Assembly: GCA_002840715.1 (NCBI GenBank)
Contig: PHBW01000009.1
Coordinates: 108,489 to 172,488 of the forward strand
Length of the DNA stretch: 64,000 bases
Origin: Chloroflexi bacterium HGW-Chloroflexi-4
GTDB taxonomy: Bacteria; Chloroflexota; Anaerolineae; Anaerolineales; Anaerolineaceae
Reading direction: 5' to 3'
Below, piece by piece: positions 51,591 to 60,616 of the stretch (position 1 is the first letter of the stretch; every line of letters starts with the position of its first letter). Made by a program: the position numbers and the translations under genes. The notes under the pieces were generated by a model. The model ran no database searches and had not been told where the DNA came from. It saw only the letters and a program-made list of their open reading frames with translations.

Positions 51591-52907
51591 ATGGAACGCA
51601 CCCTGATTAAAGATTTACGCAGCAAAATTGACCAAACCGTTGAGCTTAAAGGTTGGCTTCAGGTTTTACGTGATCAGAAGAAGATTCAATTCATCATTCT
51701 TCGCGATCCCACCGGCGCTGCCCAGATTGCCCACTGGAAGCCCAATAACGAAGCCCTGGCCGAAGAAATTGCCAAGTTGGGCACCGAATCAGCCCTGACA
51801 GTTACCGGCAAGGTCATTGACAACCCGGTGGTCAAATTGAACGGCCTTGAAATTCAACTTGAGACACTAACAGTTAATAACAATGCCGAAAGTCCGCTGC
51901 CTTTTGACCCCTTTGCTGAAACACTGCCCACCATTGATTACCGCCAGGATTGGCGCTATATGGACCTGCGCCGTCCTGTAAACAATCTCTTCTTCCAGGT
52001 GGAGACCCTTGTTGAATTGGCCATGCGCGAATATTGGACCAAGAACAATTTCATCGAAATCCACACCCCCAAACTCGTTGGCGCTCCCAGTGAAAGCGGT
52101 GCAGAACTCTTTTCATTGGATTATTTTGAACGTAAAGCCTACCTGGCTCAATCGCCCCAATTCTACAAACAGATGGCCATGGCCTCAGGCTTTGAACGTA
52201 TCTTCGAAATCGGACCTGTTTTTAGAGCTGACCCCTCTTTCACTTCACGCCACATGACCGAGTTCACCGGCGTGGATATGGAAATGTCATGGATTGACAG
52301 CCATGAAGACGTGATGGCTTCTGAAGAGCAGTGGTTGAACTATGTTTATACTCGTGTCAAAGAACAGTATGGTGATGCCATCAAAGAACAATTTGGCATT
52401 GACTTGGTAGTGCCGACCCTGCCTTTCCCCCGCATCCCGATGAAAGAAGCAGTTGAAATTCTGAAGGGCCGCGGTTGGGTTCCAGCTGACAAAAAAGGTG
52501 ACATTGACCCGGCTGGCGAACGTGAAATTGCTGCCTACGTCAAAGAAAAATACAATCATGACTTTGTCTTTCTCACCGACTGGCCCATTGGCGTGCGTCC
52601 GTTCTATCATATGCGCAAACCTGAAGATCAAACCCTCACTCGAAGCTTTGACCTGATCGCTTGCGGTCTTGAGATCACCACTGGTGCCCAGCGTGAACAC
52701 CGCGTTGAAGTTTTGCAAAAACAGGCGACCGAAAAGGGTCTTCACTTTGAGCCGATTCAGTTCTACCTCGATTTCTTCCGCTACGGCTGCCCGCCGCATG
52801 GGGGCTTCGGTCTCGGACTGGCACGTTTGATGATGGTCATGTTGGGTGTTGGCAATATCCGCGAATCGGTATATCTCTTCCGCGGTCCCACCCGCTTGAT
52901 CCCATAA
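51591..52907 (+). CDS. aspS: aspartyl-tRNA synthetase, archaeal/short type
   Basis: A 438-residue class IIb synthetase without the GAD insertion of standard bacterial AspRS (about 590 residues). It starts with an OB-fold anticodon domain (LIKDLRSKIDQTVELKGWL). Catalytic features are YMDLRRP, EIHTPKLVGAPSESGAELF, motif 2 FEIGPVFRADPSFTSRHMTEFTGVD and motif 3 HGGFGLGLARL. The TxRHxxEFTxxDxEM pattern is typical of the archaeal type. Such enzymes often charge both tRNA-Asp and tRNA-Asn and then need GatCAB; whether that is so here is not shown by sequence. It follows meaB with its own GAGGAG site. Confidence 0.88.
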   Translation: MERTLIKDLRSKIDQTVELKGWLQVLRDQKKIQFIILRDPTGAAQIAHWKPNNEALAEEIAKLGTESALTVTGKVIDNPVVKLNGLEIQLETLTVNNNAESPLPFDPFAETLPTIDYRQDWRYMDLRRPVNNLFFQVETLVELAMREYWTKNNFIEIHTPKLVGAPSESGAELFSLDYFERKAYLAQSPQFYKQMAMASGFERIFEIGPVFRADPSFTSRHMTEFTGVDMEMSWIDSHEDVMASEEQWLNYVYTRVKEQYGDAIKEQFGIDLVVPTLPFPRIPMKEAVEILKGRGWVPADKKGDIDPAGEREIAAYVKEKYNHDFVFLTDWPIGVRPFYHMRKPEDQTLTRSFDLIACGLEITTGAQREHRVEVLQKQATEKGLHFEPIQFYLDFFRYGCPPHGGFGLGLARLMMVMLGVGNIRESVYLFRGPTRLIP

Positions 52908-52925
52908 ATCGTTATCGGAGTTGTT

Positions 52926-53465
52926 ATGCTGATCGGAAAGAAAGTTCGTTTACGAGCATTGGAGAGGGAAGACCTCGCTAATTGTGTTCGTTGGTTGAAT
53001 GACCGCGAAGTCACGGAATTTTTGCTTCAAAATTCTCCCATGTCTCAAGCCATGGAAGAAAAATGGTTTGACTCACAGCTTTCCTGCCCGCCCACCAGCG
53101 GGCAGGTGTTGGCAATTGACGCCAAAGTGGGCAATGATTGGGTGCATGTTGGCACCACTGGTCTGCACAATATTGAGATGGTCACCCGCGAAGCCGAGTT
53201 TGGTATTTTCATCGGTGAAAAAAGCTATTGGAATCAGGGATTGGGTCGTGAGGCCACGCTCCTGACTTTGAAGCACGGTTTTGAAGACCTGAATTTAAAT
53301 CGCATCTTTTTGTTCGTGTTTGAACATAACCTGCGCGGTATTGCAGCGTATAAAGCGGCAGGTTATGTTCACGAGGGAACCTTAAGAGAAGCCATTTATA
53401 AGAACGGCAGATATTATAATGTTTTGGTAATGAGCGTGCTCCACTCTGAGTGGAAAGGCTGCTGA
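52926..53465 (+). CDS. RimJ/RimL-type GNAT acetyltransferase
   Basis: A 179-residue GNAT protein. KKVRLRALEREDLANCVRWLND is the typical N terminus, EFGIFIGEKSYWNQGLGREAT holds the acetyl-CoA loop, and NLNRIFLFVFEHNLRGIAAYKAAGYVHEG the C-terminal motif. It probably acetylates a protein N terminus, a peptide or a small amine; the acceptor is unknown. It begins 18 bases after aspS. Confidence 0.88.
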   Translation: MLIGKKVRLRALEREDLANCVRWLNDREVTEFLLQNSPMSQAMEEKWFDSQLSCPPTSGQVLAIDAKVGNDWVHVGTTGLHNIEMVTREAEFGIFIGEKSYWNQGLGREATLLTLKHGFEDLNLNRIFLFVFEHNLRGIAAYKAAGYVHEGTLREAIYKNGRYYNVLVMSVLHSEWKGC

Positions 53466-53484
53466 AACACTAAGGAGAAATGAA

Positions 53485-54480
53485 ATGCCAATAACTCATT
53501 CGACACGGTATGATCGCATGAAGTATGGGGATATAAAGTTGTATGCCGGCACCTCATGTCCGGAATTAGCGACGCGTATTGCCACCCATATGGATCTGCC
53601 GTTGTGTGAACGGGATATCATTCAGTTCCCCAATGACAATCTCTTTGTCCAGTTGCATTCCAGCGTACGCGGGCAGGATTGTTATGTCATCCAAACCACT
53701 TCTGTGCCGGTGCACCGCAACCTGATGGAATTGTTGATCATGCTGCAAACCCTGCGTCTGGATTCAGCCGCCCGTGTTACGGCAGTGGTTCCATATCTTT
53801 GTTATGCCCGTTCCGACAAGAAAGACCAGCCGCGTATCCCCATCACTGCCCGCCTTGTGGCAGACATGATCGAAGTCGCCGGTGCAGACCGCTACATGTT
53901 CATGGACCTTCATGCCGGCCAGATCCAGGGTTTCTTCTCCATCCCTGGCGACGTGTTGACTGCTTTCTACACTTTGATTGAATATCTCAAGGCTAAGCGT
54001 GATCGCATGAACAAGCCCGTTGTGCTGACCGCCGATTTGGGTTTTGCGAAAAAAGCCCGGAACTTTGCGGTTTCATTGGATGTTCCCCTTGCTTTTATCG
54101 AAAAACGCCGCAGCGGCAATGATTCCAAAGCCCAGGCGCTCACCATCATCGGCGACGTCAAAGACCGCGATGTGATCATCGTGGATGATGAAGTCGATAC
54201 TGGCGGCTCCATTTCTCAAGCTGTAAATCTTGCCAGAGAATACGGCGCGGCCAACATCTACGTCGTTTTTGTGCATCCGGTGCTTTCTTCTGATTCTGCC
54301 AATCGTTTATCGACCCTTCCGGTAACTGAATTTATCACCACGGATACCATTCCTGTACCGCCAGCCAAATTGTCATTATTTAACGGACGAATGACCATAC
54401 TTTCCATTGCACCTCTGCTTGGAGAAGTGATCCAGCGCGCCAATGAAGGGCGCAGCGTTGGCGAACTCTTCAACGAATAG
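53485..54480 (+). CDS. prs: ribose-phosphate pyrophosphokinase
   Basis: A 331-residue PRPP synthetase, which makes the activated ribose for purine, pyrimidine, His and Trp synthesis. It has YAGTSCPELA, QTTSVPVHRNLMELLIM, YLCYARSDKKDQPRIPITARL, DLHAGQIQGFF and the PRPP site IIVDDEVDTGGSIS. The loop reads DDEVDTGG rather than the more usual DDMIDTGG. A short N-terminal extension (about 15 residues) may be real, because GGAG precedes ATG 53485. The mutM gene follows at 15 bases. Confidence 0.93.
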   Translation: MPITHSTRYDRMKYGDIKLYAGTSCPELATRIATHMDLPLCERDIIQFPNDNLFVQLHSSVRGQDCYVIQTTSVPVHRNLMELLIMLQTLRLDSAARVTAVVPYLCYARSDKKDQPRIPITARLVADMIEVAGADRYMFMDLHAGQIQGFFSIPGDVLTAFYTLIEYLKAKRDRMNKPVVLTADLGFAKKARNFAVSLDVPLAFIEKRRSGNDSKAQALTIIGDVKDRDVIIVDDEVDTGGSISQAVNLAREYGAANIYVVFVHPVLSSDSANRLSTLPVTEFITTDTIPVPPAKLSLFNGRMTILSIAPLLGEVIQRANEGRSVGELFNE

Positions 54481-54495
54481 TCGGTCAGGAGCGGT

Positions 54496-55311
54496 GTGCC
54501 TGAACTCCCTGAAGTAGAAACCATTGTCCGCGGCTTGAGGGCTGCTGACAACATTATCGGAAAGACCATTATAAACAGCCGGGTGTTGTGGCAACGCAGC
54601 CTGGCTGTTCCTTTATTTGATGATTTCCAGCAATTTATCAATGGCCAGCAAGTGCTAGACGTGATTCGGCGTGGCAAGTTTATTGTCATTAAACTAACCC
54701 GCCAATCACTTCTGATTCACTTGCGTATGAGTGGGGACATTTTTGTAGAATCCGGAGAAACAAGCCGTAATAACAAGCATGATCGTGTCATACTGGAGTT
54801 TTCTGATGGCAGCCGAATGGCCTTTAATGACACACGCAAATTTGGCCGCGTCTGGCTGGTGGATGATCCCCAGATGGTTTTCGGCAAGTTGGGTCAAGAA
54901 CCTCTTGAAGACTCTCTGACTTCTGAGCTTTTTTTTGAAAAGCTCAGCCGCAGCAAACGCCAGATTAAACCCCTGTTACTTGATCAAACTTTTCTCTCAG
55001 GCTTGGGCAATATCTATACAGATGAATCTCTGTTTTTGGCAGGCATCCATCCGTCCACGCCTGCCAATGCGATTGTTTTTGAAAAGGCAGAGTTGCTCTT
55101 GAAAGCCATCCGCGAGGTGCTTCTTGAGGGCATTAAGCGCAATGGCGCCAGTATTGACTGGGTCTATCGCGGAGGAGACTTTCAAAATTATTTCAAGGTT
55201 TATCAGCGTGATGGCAAACCCTGCCAGAGATGTGGAACGAGCGTTCAGCGCATTACGATTGGCCAGCGCGGAACACACTTTTGTCCGCATTGTCAGCCTG
55301 AAATTGCTTAA
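54496..55311 (+). CDS. mutM: formamidopyrimidine-DNA glycosylase
   Basis: A 271-residue Fpg, excising 8-oxoguanine and formamidopyrimidines. The start is GTG with AGGAG, giving MPELPEVETI with the catalytic N-terminal proline and E3. The RRGKF lysine, the H2TH region SGLGNIYTDESLFLAGIHP, and the C-terminal zinc finger CQRC ... CPHC are all present. Normal length; intact. Confidence 0.95.
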   Translation: MPELPEVETIVRGLRAADNIIGKTIINSRVLWQRSLAVPLFDDFQQFINGQQVLDVIRRGKFIVIKLTRQSLLIHLRMSGDIFVESGETSRNNKHDRVILEFSDGSRMAFNDTRKFGRVWLVDDPQMVFGKLGQEPLEDSLTSELFFEKLSRSKRQIKPLLLDQTFLSGLGNIYTDESLFLAGIHPSTPANAIVFEKAELLLKAIREVLLEGIKRNGASIDWVYRGGDFQNYFKVYQRDGKPCQRCGTSVQRITIGQRGTHFCPHCQPEIA

Positions 55312-55403
55312 CAAATTTATTTGTAGAAAACCGGGGGGAATCATGTATCATTTATGGGTATCCATTAGATATTATTTTTTTGAGTACCACTCTTGAGGCA
55401 AAC

Positions 55404-56087
55404 ATGCAGGTTGAAATTACCCCCCTTTTCTTGATTCTGGCAGCGGTGATTGGTCTTCTGGTTGGTTTGTTGGTCTCCAGTCTTTTTTCGACGCGTGAAT
55501 CTAAAACAGCAGAACCTGATCAGCCGCCTCAAGATTTGATCAAAGACGGTTTTGCCGAGGCTGCGGGCCTTTGGTACAGCCCCAGCGGAAAGAAAATTGT
55601 GACACAACTGGATGGTGGTTATTATCGAGATTTTTCTCTGTTAACCGCTGATCAAAAAACCAGAGTAAATAAATTACTGACCTTGTGGTCCGCTTGGACA
55701 GGTAAAAACACTGAATCCCAAACGGATTCAACTTCAGTTGTATCCAGTGAGACTGATAAATTGCCGCCCCTAAAACCTGTATTGGATTGGTCTGTGCAGG
55801 AAGCATTAAAGGCTGAAGAGGAAGCGAACTCTGCTGTTTTACCGGTGGAGGATAAGGCCGACACTATAGCAGGTCAGATAAGTATCATTATAGAGAGAAT
55901 GTTGGTTGACAGCCCGATCAAAGAAAAGGGAATCAAATTAATTGAAAACAGCCATCACGGTGTGGATGTTTGGATTGGTCTTGAGAAATTTGACGGCATT
56001 GATGCCATCCCTTACCCTGATGTGCAGCAGCTTATCCGTGAGGCGGTTGCCCAATGGGAGCGCGAAATGGAAGCTAATAAATTATAA
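55404..56087 (+). CDS. membrane-anchored protein of unknown function
   Basis: About 227 residues. One N-terminal membrane helix (LFLILAAVIGLLVGLLVSSLFS), a polar region with GLWYSPSGKKIVTQLDGGYYRDF (about 55-80), a variable linker, and a C-terminal domain of about 85 residues (SIIIERMLVDSPIKEKGIKLIEN ... GVDVWIGLEKFDGIDAIPYPDVQQLIREAVAQWE). I do not recognise the family. ATG 55404 with GAGG is preferred over TTG 55380. Confidence 0.6.
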   Translation: MQVEITPLFLILAAVIGLLVGLLVSSLFSTRESKTAEPDQPPQDLIKDGFAEAAGLWYSPSGKKIVTQLDGGYYRDFSLLTADQKTRVNKLLTLWSAWTGKNTESQTDSTSVVSSETDKLPPLKPVLDWSVQEALKAEEEANSAVLPVEDKADTIAGQISIIIERMLVDSPIKEKGIKLIENSHHGVDVWIGLEKFDGIDAIPYPDVQQLIREAVAQWEREMEANKL

Positions 56088-56092
56088 AAACA

Positions 56093-56132
56093 AAAACCAC
56101 CGCCAATAAATTTTCAAAAGCGGTGGTTTTTT
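56093..56132. terminator. bidirectional terminator between the 55404 gene and rpoD
   Basis: The stem AAAACCACCGC / GCGGTGGTTTT closes a 16-base AT-rich loop, flanked by A and T runs. It can end transcription from both convergent genes. Confidence 0.75.
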
Positions 56133-57312
56133 ATAAATACTCTTTCAATTGTCTTGACCTGCGCGGATGGCGCAGGCGTCTCAACGCTTTGCTTTCGATC
56201 TGCCTGATGCGTTCGCGGGTCAGGCCGAATTTTTCACCAACTTCTTCAAGCGTGTAATTGTGTCCATTTTCAAGCCCAAAGCGCAGGCGCAAGATACGTG
56301 ATTCGCGCGGAGGCAAAGTGTCGAGCACTTCTTCAATCTTTTCACGCAGCAGCTTGGCGTAGGTGCTGTCCATGGGGGAGGGTGTGAATTGGTCCTCAAC
56401 GAATTGACCCAGCTCTGAATCTTCTTCATCGTCGTTGATCGGGCTTTCGAGTGAAAGCGGCAGCCACGATACTTGAAGCATCCATTCAATTTTGTCAATT
56501 GGCAGATCCAATTTATCAGACAGTTCAGAAGTGTTGGGAACACGCCCAAGCGTTTGTTCCATCTCGTGGGTGATCTTGTAAAGCTGACGGATGCGGTCCA
56601 CCATGTGCACCGGCACGCGGATGGTGCGGCCCTGGTCTGCAATCGAGCGAGTGATGGTCTGCCTGATCCACCAGGTGGCGTAGGTGGAGAACCTGAATCC
56701 GCGGTGATAATCGAATTTCTCTACCGCCTTCATTAAGCCCAGGTTGCCTTCCTGGATCAGATCAAGAAAAGGCACTCCCCGTCCAACATAACGTTTGGCC
56801 ACACTGACCACCAACCTGGTATTGGCCTTGATCAAGTGTTCGCGCGCTAAAATACCATCTTCGACCAGGCTCTGCAGCAGCAGCTTGCGGTCTGCGGGAC
56901 AGCCGCCGTTGCAGCGGTCCAGTTCTTTCTTACTGGCGCGTCCATCTTCAACCCTGCGAGCGATCTCTGTCTCTTCATTGAGATTCAATAACGGAACACG
57001 CGACATTTCCTTCAGGTAGAGACCTATGGTGTCGTCTGAAGAGATGTTATCCAGATTGTTAAAAGTGTCCATGTCCGAGGTGGGCAGTGAGGGGTCAAGT
57101 TCGCCCAAATCCATTTCAAGATCGGTGTCTAAAATCTCAACCCCGTGCCGGCGCAAGGCCACCATGACCGATTCGATTCTCTCCGCGTCTTTGGTGACGT
57201 CTGGATAAAACTCCATCAGATCCTCGGTCGTCAGGTAACCCTGAATGTCTGCTTTTTCTAGCAGCATATTCAGGATCTCGGTGCTGCGCACGCGCCTTCC
57301 AGGATTAGCCAA
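56131..57312 (-). CDS. rpoD: principal sigma factor (RpoD/SigA)
   Basis: A 393-residue housekeeping sigma-70. Region 1.2 is DTIGLYLKEMSRVPLLN, region 2 has KRYVGRGVPFLDLIQEGNLGLMKAVEKFDY and FRFSTYATWWIRQTITRSI, region 3 RTIRVPVHMVDRI, and region 4 LRLRFGLENGHNYTLEEVGEKFGLTRERIRQIE. The N terminus carries a short region 1.1-like part. An insert (DRCNGGCPADRKLLLQS) with a cysteine pair lies between regions 1.2 and 2.1. The TTGxxx/TATAAT promoters seen in this window fit this sigma factor. Confidence 0.94.
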   Translation of the reverse strand: MANPGRRVRSTEILNMLLEKADIQGYLTTEDLMEFYPDVTKDAERIESVMVALRRHGVEILDTDLEMDLGELDPSLPTSDMDTFNNLDNISSDDTIGLYLKEMSRVPLLNLNEETEIARRVEDGRASKKELDRCNGGCPADRKLLLQSLVEDGILAREHLIKANTRLVVSVAKRYVGRGVPFLDLIQEGNLGLMKAVEKFDYHRGFRFSTYATWWIRQTITRSIADQGRTIRVPVHMVDRIRQLYKITHEMEQTLGRVPNTSELSDKLDLPIDKIEWMLQVSWLPLSLESPINDDEEDSELGQFVEDQFTPSPMDSTYAKLLREKIEEVLDTLPPRESRILRLRFGLENGHNYTLEEVGEKFGLTRERIRQIESKALRRLRHPRRSRQLKEYL

Positions 57313-57381
57313 AACAACTCCTTGATCTTTTATTTTATTTTGTTGGCGGATGGACCGCTTTTCTACTCTAACAATATCCCG

Positions 57382-57867
57382 CTAAGTATTATCCAGCGTG
57401 ATGCGTGCCTGATGTTCACAGGTTGATAAATTGAGATTTTCGCCGCATTCGATACATAACCCCTGGCAATCTGGTTTGCAAATCGGCTTGATCGGACTTT
57501 CGACCAGCAAATATTCGCGCACCACCGGACTCAAATCAATGTTGCCATCTTCAGGAACATACAATCCGGATTCAGTGAACGATCCTGAATTGTAAGCATA
57601 AACTTCATCAAACTCAGTTGTAAGTGGTAAATCAAATGGTTCAAGACAACGTACGCATTCAGACGGCGCTATGGTTTCAAATTTGCCTTCGAATAGCAAC
57701 CCTTGTGGCGTCCGTGAAATGTGAACAAGACCTGAAAACTGTTTTAAATCTAAATCGGGTGGTAAATGGATTTCGGGGAACTCAAAATGGATGTCTCGAT
57801 AACTTCCAACCGGTAAGTTGTGAAAGTAACCAACATTAAAGCGTAGTGGAAAACGTTGAATAGTCAA
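57382..57867 (-). CDS. DUF177 (YceD-like) protein
   Basis: A 161-residue DUF177 protein. SECVRCLEPFDLPL and the C-terminal CKPDCQGLCIECGENLNLSTCEH (zinc-type cysteines) are diagnostic. Homologues usually sit beside rpmF (ribosomal protein L32) and are linked to 23S rRNA maturation. Here rpmF does not follow: only 69 bases separate this gene from rpoD. Confidence 0.85.
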   Translation of the reverse strand: MTIQRFPLRFNVGYFHNLPVGSYRDIHFEFPEIHLPPDLDLKQFSGLVHISRTPQGLLFEGKFETIAPSECVRCLEPFDLPLTTEFDEVYAYNSGSFTESGLYVPEDGNIDLSPVVREYLLVESPIKPICKPDCQGLCIECGENLNLSTCEHQARITLDNT

Positions 57868-57974
57868 GGTGTCGGCCGTTTGCAGGGATGGATTTTCAAC
57901 GATTCAAATTATAGCATACCGCATTATCGAAGTCAATTTTTTATGATATTATTCATAAAAATTAAAGGCGAAAT

Positions 57975-58562
57975 ATGAAAATACTAATTGCTACGAATAA
58001 CAAAGGTAAAAAAGCAGAAATTTCTGCTTTGTTTGAAGGACACCCTGTTGAATTGTGTTTTCCTGCGGATCTCGGCATAGATAAGGATGTTGACGAAACT
58101 GGCAGCACCTACACTGAAAACGCCGCCTTAAAAGCCGAAACCTTCTGTCAGCTTTCTGGTCTCGTCACACTCGCAGATGATACCGGTCTTGAGGTTGCCG
58201 CACTGGATGGCCGCCCAGGATTGCATTCCAAGCGTTATGTGCCCACGGCCGGCGCCACCGACGCGGAGCGTCGCGCCAAACTGCTGGCAGAACTTGCTGA
58301 CAAGCCATCCCCCTGGTTGGCACGATTTGTATGTTCAGTGGTCGTAGCAGCCCCCAATATGCCCACACATTTTTTCGAGGGTGAGGTAAAGGGTGAGATC
58401 ATCACTCGTGAAAGCGGTGGGTTCGGTTTTGGCTATGACCGCATTTTTTGGATTCCGCAGGCAGGCAAGACCCTGGCGGATCTGCCCATGCCTGAAAAGA
58501 ACCTGATCAGCCACCGCGCGATGGCAGTGAAAAAAGCTATTGACTATTTACTAAATCAATAA
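57975..58562 (+). CDS. rdgB: dITP/XTP pyrophosphatase
   Basis: A 195-residue Ham1/RdgB enzyme, which hydrolyses non-canonical purine triphosphates. ATNNKGKKAEI, LADDTGLEVAAL, GGFGFGYDRIFWIP and ISHRAMAVKKA match the family. The usual GYDPIF reads GYDRIF, a mild change. It has a GGCGA-like ribosome site and convergent neighbours only two bases apart. Confidence 0.92.
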   Translation: MKILIATNNKGKKAEISALFEGHPVELCFPADLGIDKDVDETGSTYTENAALKAETFCQLSGLVTLADDTGLEVAALDGRPGLHSKRYVPTAGATDAERRAKLLAELADKPSPWLARFVCSVVVAAPNMPTHFFEGEVKGEIITRESGGFGFGYDRIFWIPQAGKTLADLPMPEKNLISHRAMAVKKAIDYLLNQ

Positions 58563-58564
58563 AT

Positions 58565-59161
58565 TTAGATAGGTCGATAATTCAATAGCCACAATTTTTT
58601 ACGTTCCGGGGTAATTTCTATTTTTGATATACTGGCTGGGTCAATCGTGAGCCGGTGGAAGTTGTCGAGGGGTAAATCGAGCAACCAGCATACTGCCAGG
58701 CGCAAAACTTCACTATGAGCCACGCATACCAGTTGGTCCTCTTTGCCAAACTCATGAGACAGTATTTCCAACCCTTTTGCTACGCGGTTGCGAACCTCCA
58801 CGACGCTTTCGCCATTTGGAAAGCACACATCCGCTGGAAGGGTGTTGAACTTTTTCCACAATGGATGGTCAAGAAGGTCTTTTTCACCCTTCCCTTGCAG
58901 GTCGCCGAAGTGAATTTCTCTCAGATAATCAGCCGGATAAACTTGAAGAGAGCTTTGGTAGCCAATAATCTCTGCAGTCTCAAAAGCCCGCTCAATCGGG
59001 CTTGAATAAATTGCCTTGATGGGGAAGTTGCTCAAATAATCAGCTGCTTTTTGAGCCTGTTCCCGCCCCTCTTCATTCAAATGAATTCCGGGCAGGTTGC
59101 CGCATAATTTCTTGCCAATGAAATCGGTTTTACCGTGCCTCACCAGATAGATAATAGCCAT
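58565..59161 (-). CDS. histidine phosphatase family protein
   Basis: A 198-residue phosphoglycerate-mutase-like phosphatase. Catalytic LVRHGKTDF begins at residue 5. IYSSPIERAFETAEII, DYLREIHFGDLQGK and CVAHSEVLRLAV are the other family motifs. The substrate is not evident; alpha-ribazole phosphatase (CobC) and cofactor-dependent mutases look alike. The start is ATG 59161 with AGGAGGGG, overlapping the rarA stop by one base. Confidence 0.88.
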   Translation of the reverse strand: MAIIYLVRHGKTDFIGKKLCGNLPGIHLNEEGREQAQKAADYLSNFPIKAIYSSPIERAFETAEIIGYQSSLQVYPADYLREIHFGDLQGKGEKDLLDHPLWKKFNTLPADVCFPNGESVVEVRNRVAKGLEILSHEFGKEDQLVCVAHSEVLRLAVCWLLDLPLDNFHRLTIDPASISKIEITPERKKLWLLNYRPI

Positions 59162-60522
59162 TACCCCTCCTTGTTTTGCTGTTCCTTCTTTCCCAATGCC
59201 TGTTCCTGGGCTGCGCGCCAGCGCGTCAGCCATTCTGACATCTGTCCCTCATAACCCTGGTCGGAGGGTTGATAAAAGTGGGTGCCCAATAACTTGCTGG
59301 GAAGGTATTGCTGGGGGATGAAGTGCCCCTCAAACATGTGTGGATATTGGTAGCCCTTGCCGTGGCCGAACCCCTTGGCATCTCGGTTTCCGTCCATTAA
59401 ATGGATGGGCACATCGCCGCTGCCCTGGGTTTCGATGCTCTCTCTGGCTTTAAAGAAAGCGCCCGCCGAGTTGGATTTTGGCGCTGTGGCCAGAAATAAT
59501 GTTGCTTCCACGATCGGATAAATACCTTCGGGCATGCCGATATATTCATAAGCATAAGCCGCCGCAGAAGCCACCTGAATGCCGCGCGGATCGGCCAGAC
59601 CGATATCCTCTCCGGCCAGCACGATCAGCCGGCGCAGAATAAAGCGAGGATCTTCACCCGCCAGGATCATCTTGGCCAGCCAGTAAAGCGCTGCATCGGG
59701 GTCCGAGCCGCGTACCGATTTGATAAAAGCTGAAATCGTGTCGTAATGTGCATCGCCCATACGGTCATAAAGCAGCGCCCGTCGTTGGATGGATTCCTGC
59801 GCCACATCCAGTGTGATGTGGGTGCTGCCGTCTTCCTCCGGGAGGGTGCTTTCCACGGCCAATTCAATTGCATTCAGCAGGTTGCGTGCATCCCCGCCCG
59901 CCATGTGGATCAGGTGTTCGCGGGCGTCGTCGTCAAACTGGATTTTGCGCTTGCCATAGCCGGCAGTTTCATCGGTCAATGCACGCGATAGAATGGTGTT
60001 CATGTGTTCTGGGGTGAGTGCTTCAAGTTGAAAAATGCGCGAGCGTGAGACCAGTGCAGGGATGACGTCAAAATAGGGGTTTTCAGTGGTGGCACTGATC
60101 AAAGTGATCATGCCGGTTTCAACATGCGGCAGCAGTGCGTCTTGCTGGGCTTTGTTCCAGCGGTGAACCTCATCCACAAACAGGATGGTGCGCCTGCGGT
60201 AGAGTTTGCGCCTATCGGTGGCTTCAGTAATTACCCGTCGAAGCTCCGCCACGCCGGCCAGAACAGCCGAAATACTCTCAAAATGCGCCTGGGTGTGAGC
60301 AGCAATCAAACGTGCCAGGGTGGTCTTGCCGGTTCCTGGCGGACCTGTGAAGATGATTGAAGAAAACAATCTGTCGGCCGTGATCGCCCGGCGCAGCAGC
60401 TTGCCCTCGCCGATGATATGCTCCTGACCGACGAACTCATCCAGTGTGCGTGGACGCAGCCGTGCCGCCAGCGGCCCTTCTGAAGCCAAGTTTTCATTCA
60501 TCGCATGTTCAAATAAATCCAT
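59161..60522 (-). CDS. rarA: replication-associated recombination protein RarA
   Basis: A 453-residue AAA+ ATPase of the RarA/MgsA/WRNIP1 family, which acts at stalled replication forks. LAARLRPRTLDEFVGQEHIIG, Walker A FTGPPGTGKTTLA, Walker B ILFVDEVHRWNKAQQDALLP, SATTENPYFDV and a C-terminal domain with RGSDPDAALYWLAKMI are all typical. It is cotranscribed with the histidine phosphatase gene. Confidence 0.94.
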   Translation of the reverse strand: MDLFEHAMNENLASEGPLAARLRPRTLDEFVGQEHIIGEGKLLRRAITADRLFSSIIFTGPPGTGKTTLARLIAAHTQAHFESISAVLAGVAELRRVITEATDRRKLYRRRTILFVDEVHRWNKAQQDALLPHVETGMITLISATTENPYFDVIPALVSRSRIFQLEALTPEHMNTILSRALTDETAGYGKRKIQFDDDAREHLIHMAGGDARNLLNAIELAVESTLPEEDGSTHITLDVAQESIQRRALLYDRMGDAHYDTISAFIKSVRGSDPDAALYWLAKMILAGEDPRFILRRLIVLAGEDIGLADPRGIQVASAAAYAYEYIGMPEGIYPIVEATLFLATAPKSNSAGAFFKARESIETQGSGDVPIHLMDGNRDAKGFGHGKGYQYPHMFEGHFIPQQYLPSKLLGTHFYQPSDQGYEGQMSEWLTRWRAAQEQALGKKEQQNKEG

Positions 60523-60550
60523 TTGAATATTGTAGCATAAATGATATAAT
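60523..60550 (+). promoter_or_regulatory. promoter of the DUF5680 gene run
   Basis: TTGAAT, 16-bp spacer, TATAAT (60545-60550). It overlaps the start region of the divergent rarA gene and drives the plus-strand genes beginning at 60617. Confidence 0.65.
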
Positions 60551-60616
60551 TAGGACATATTTCCTATAATGTTTTTCTGCAATATTAATCGTTTAATTTC
60601 TTTAAAAGAGGGCCAA

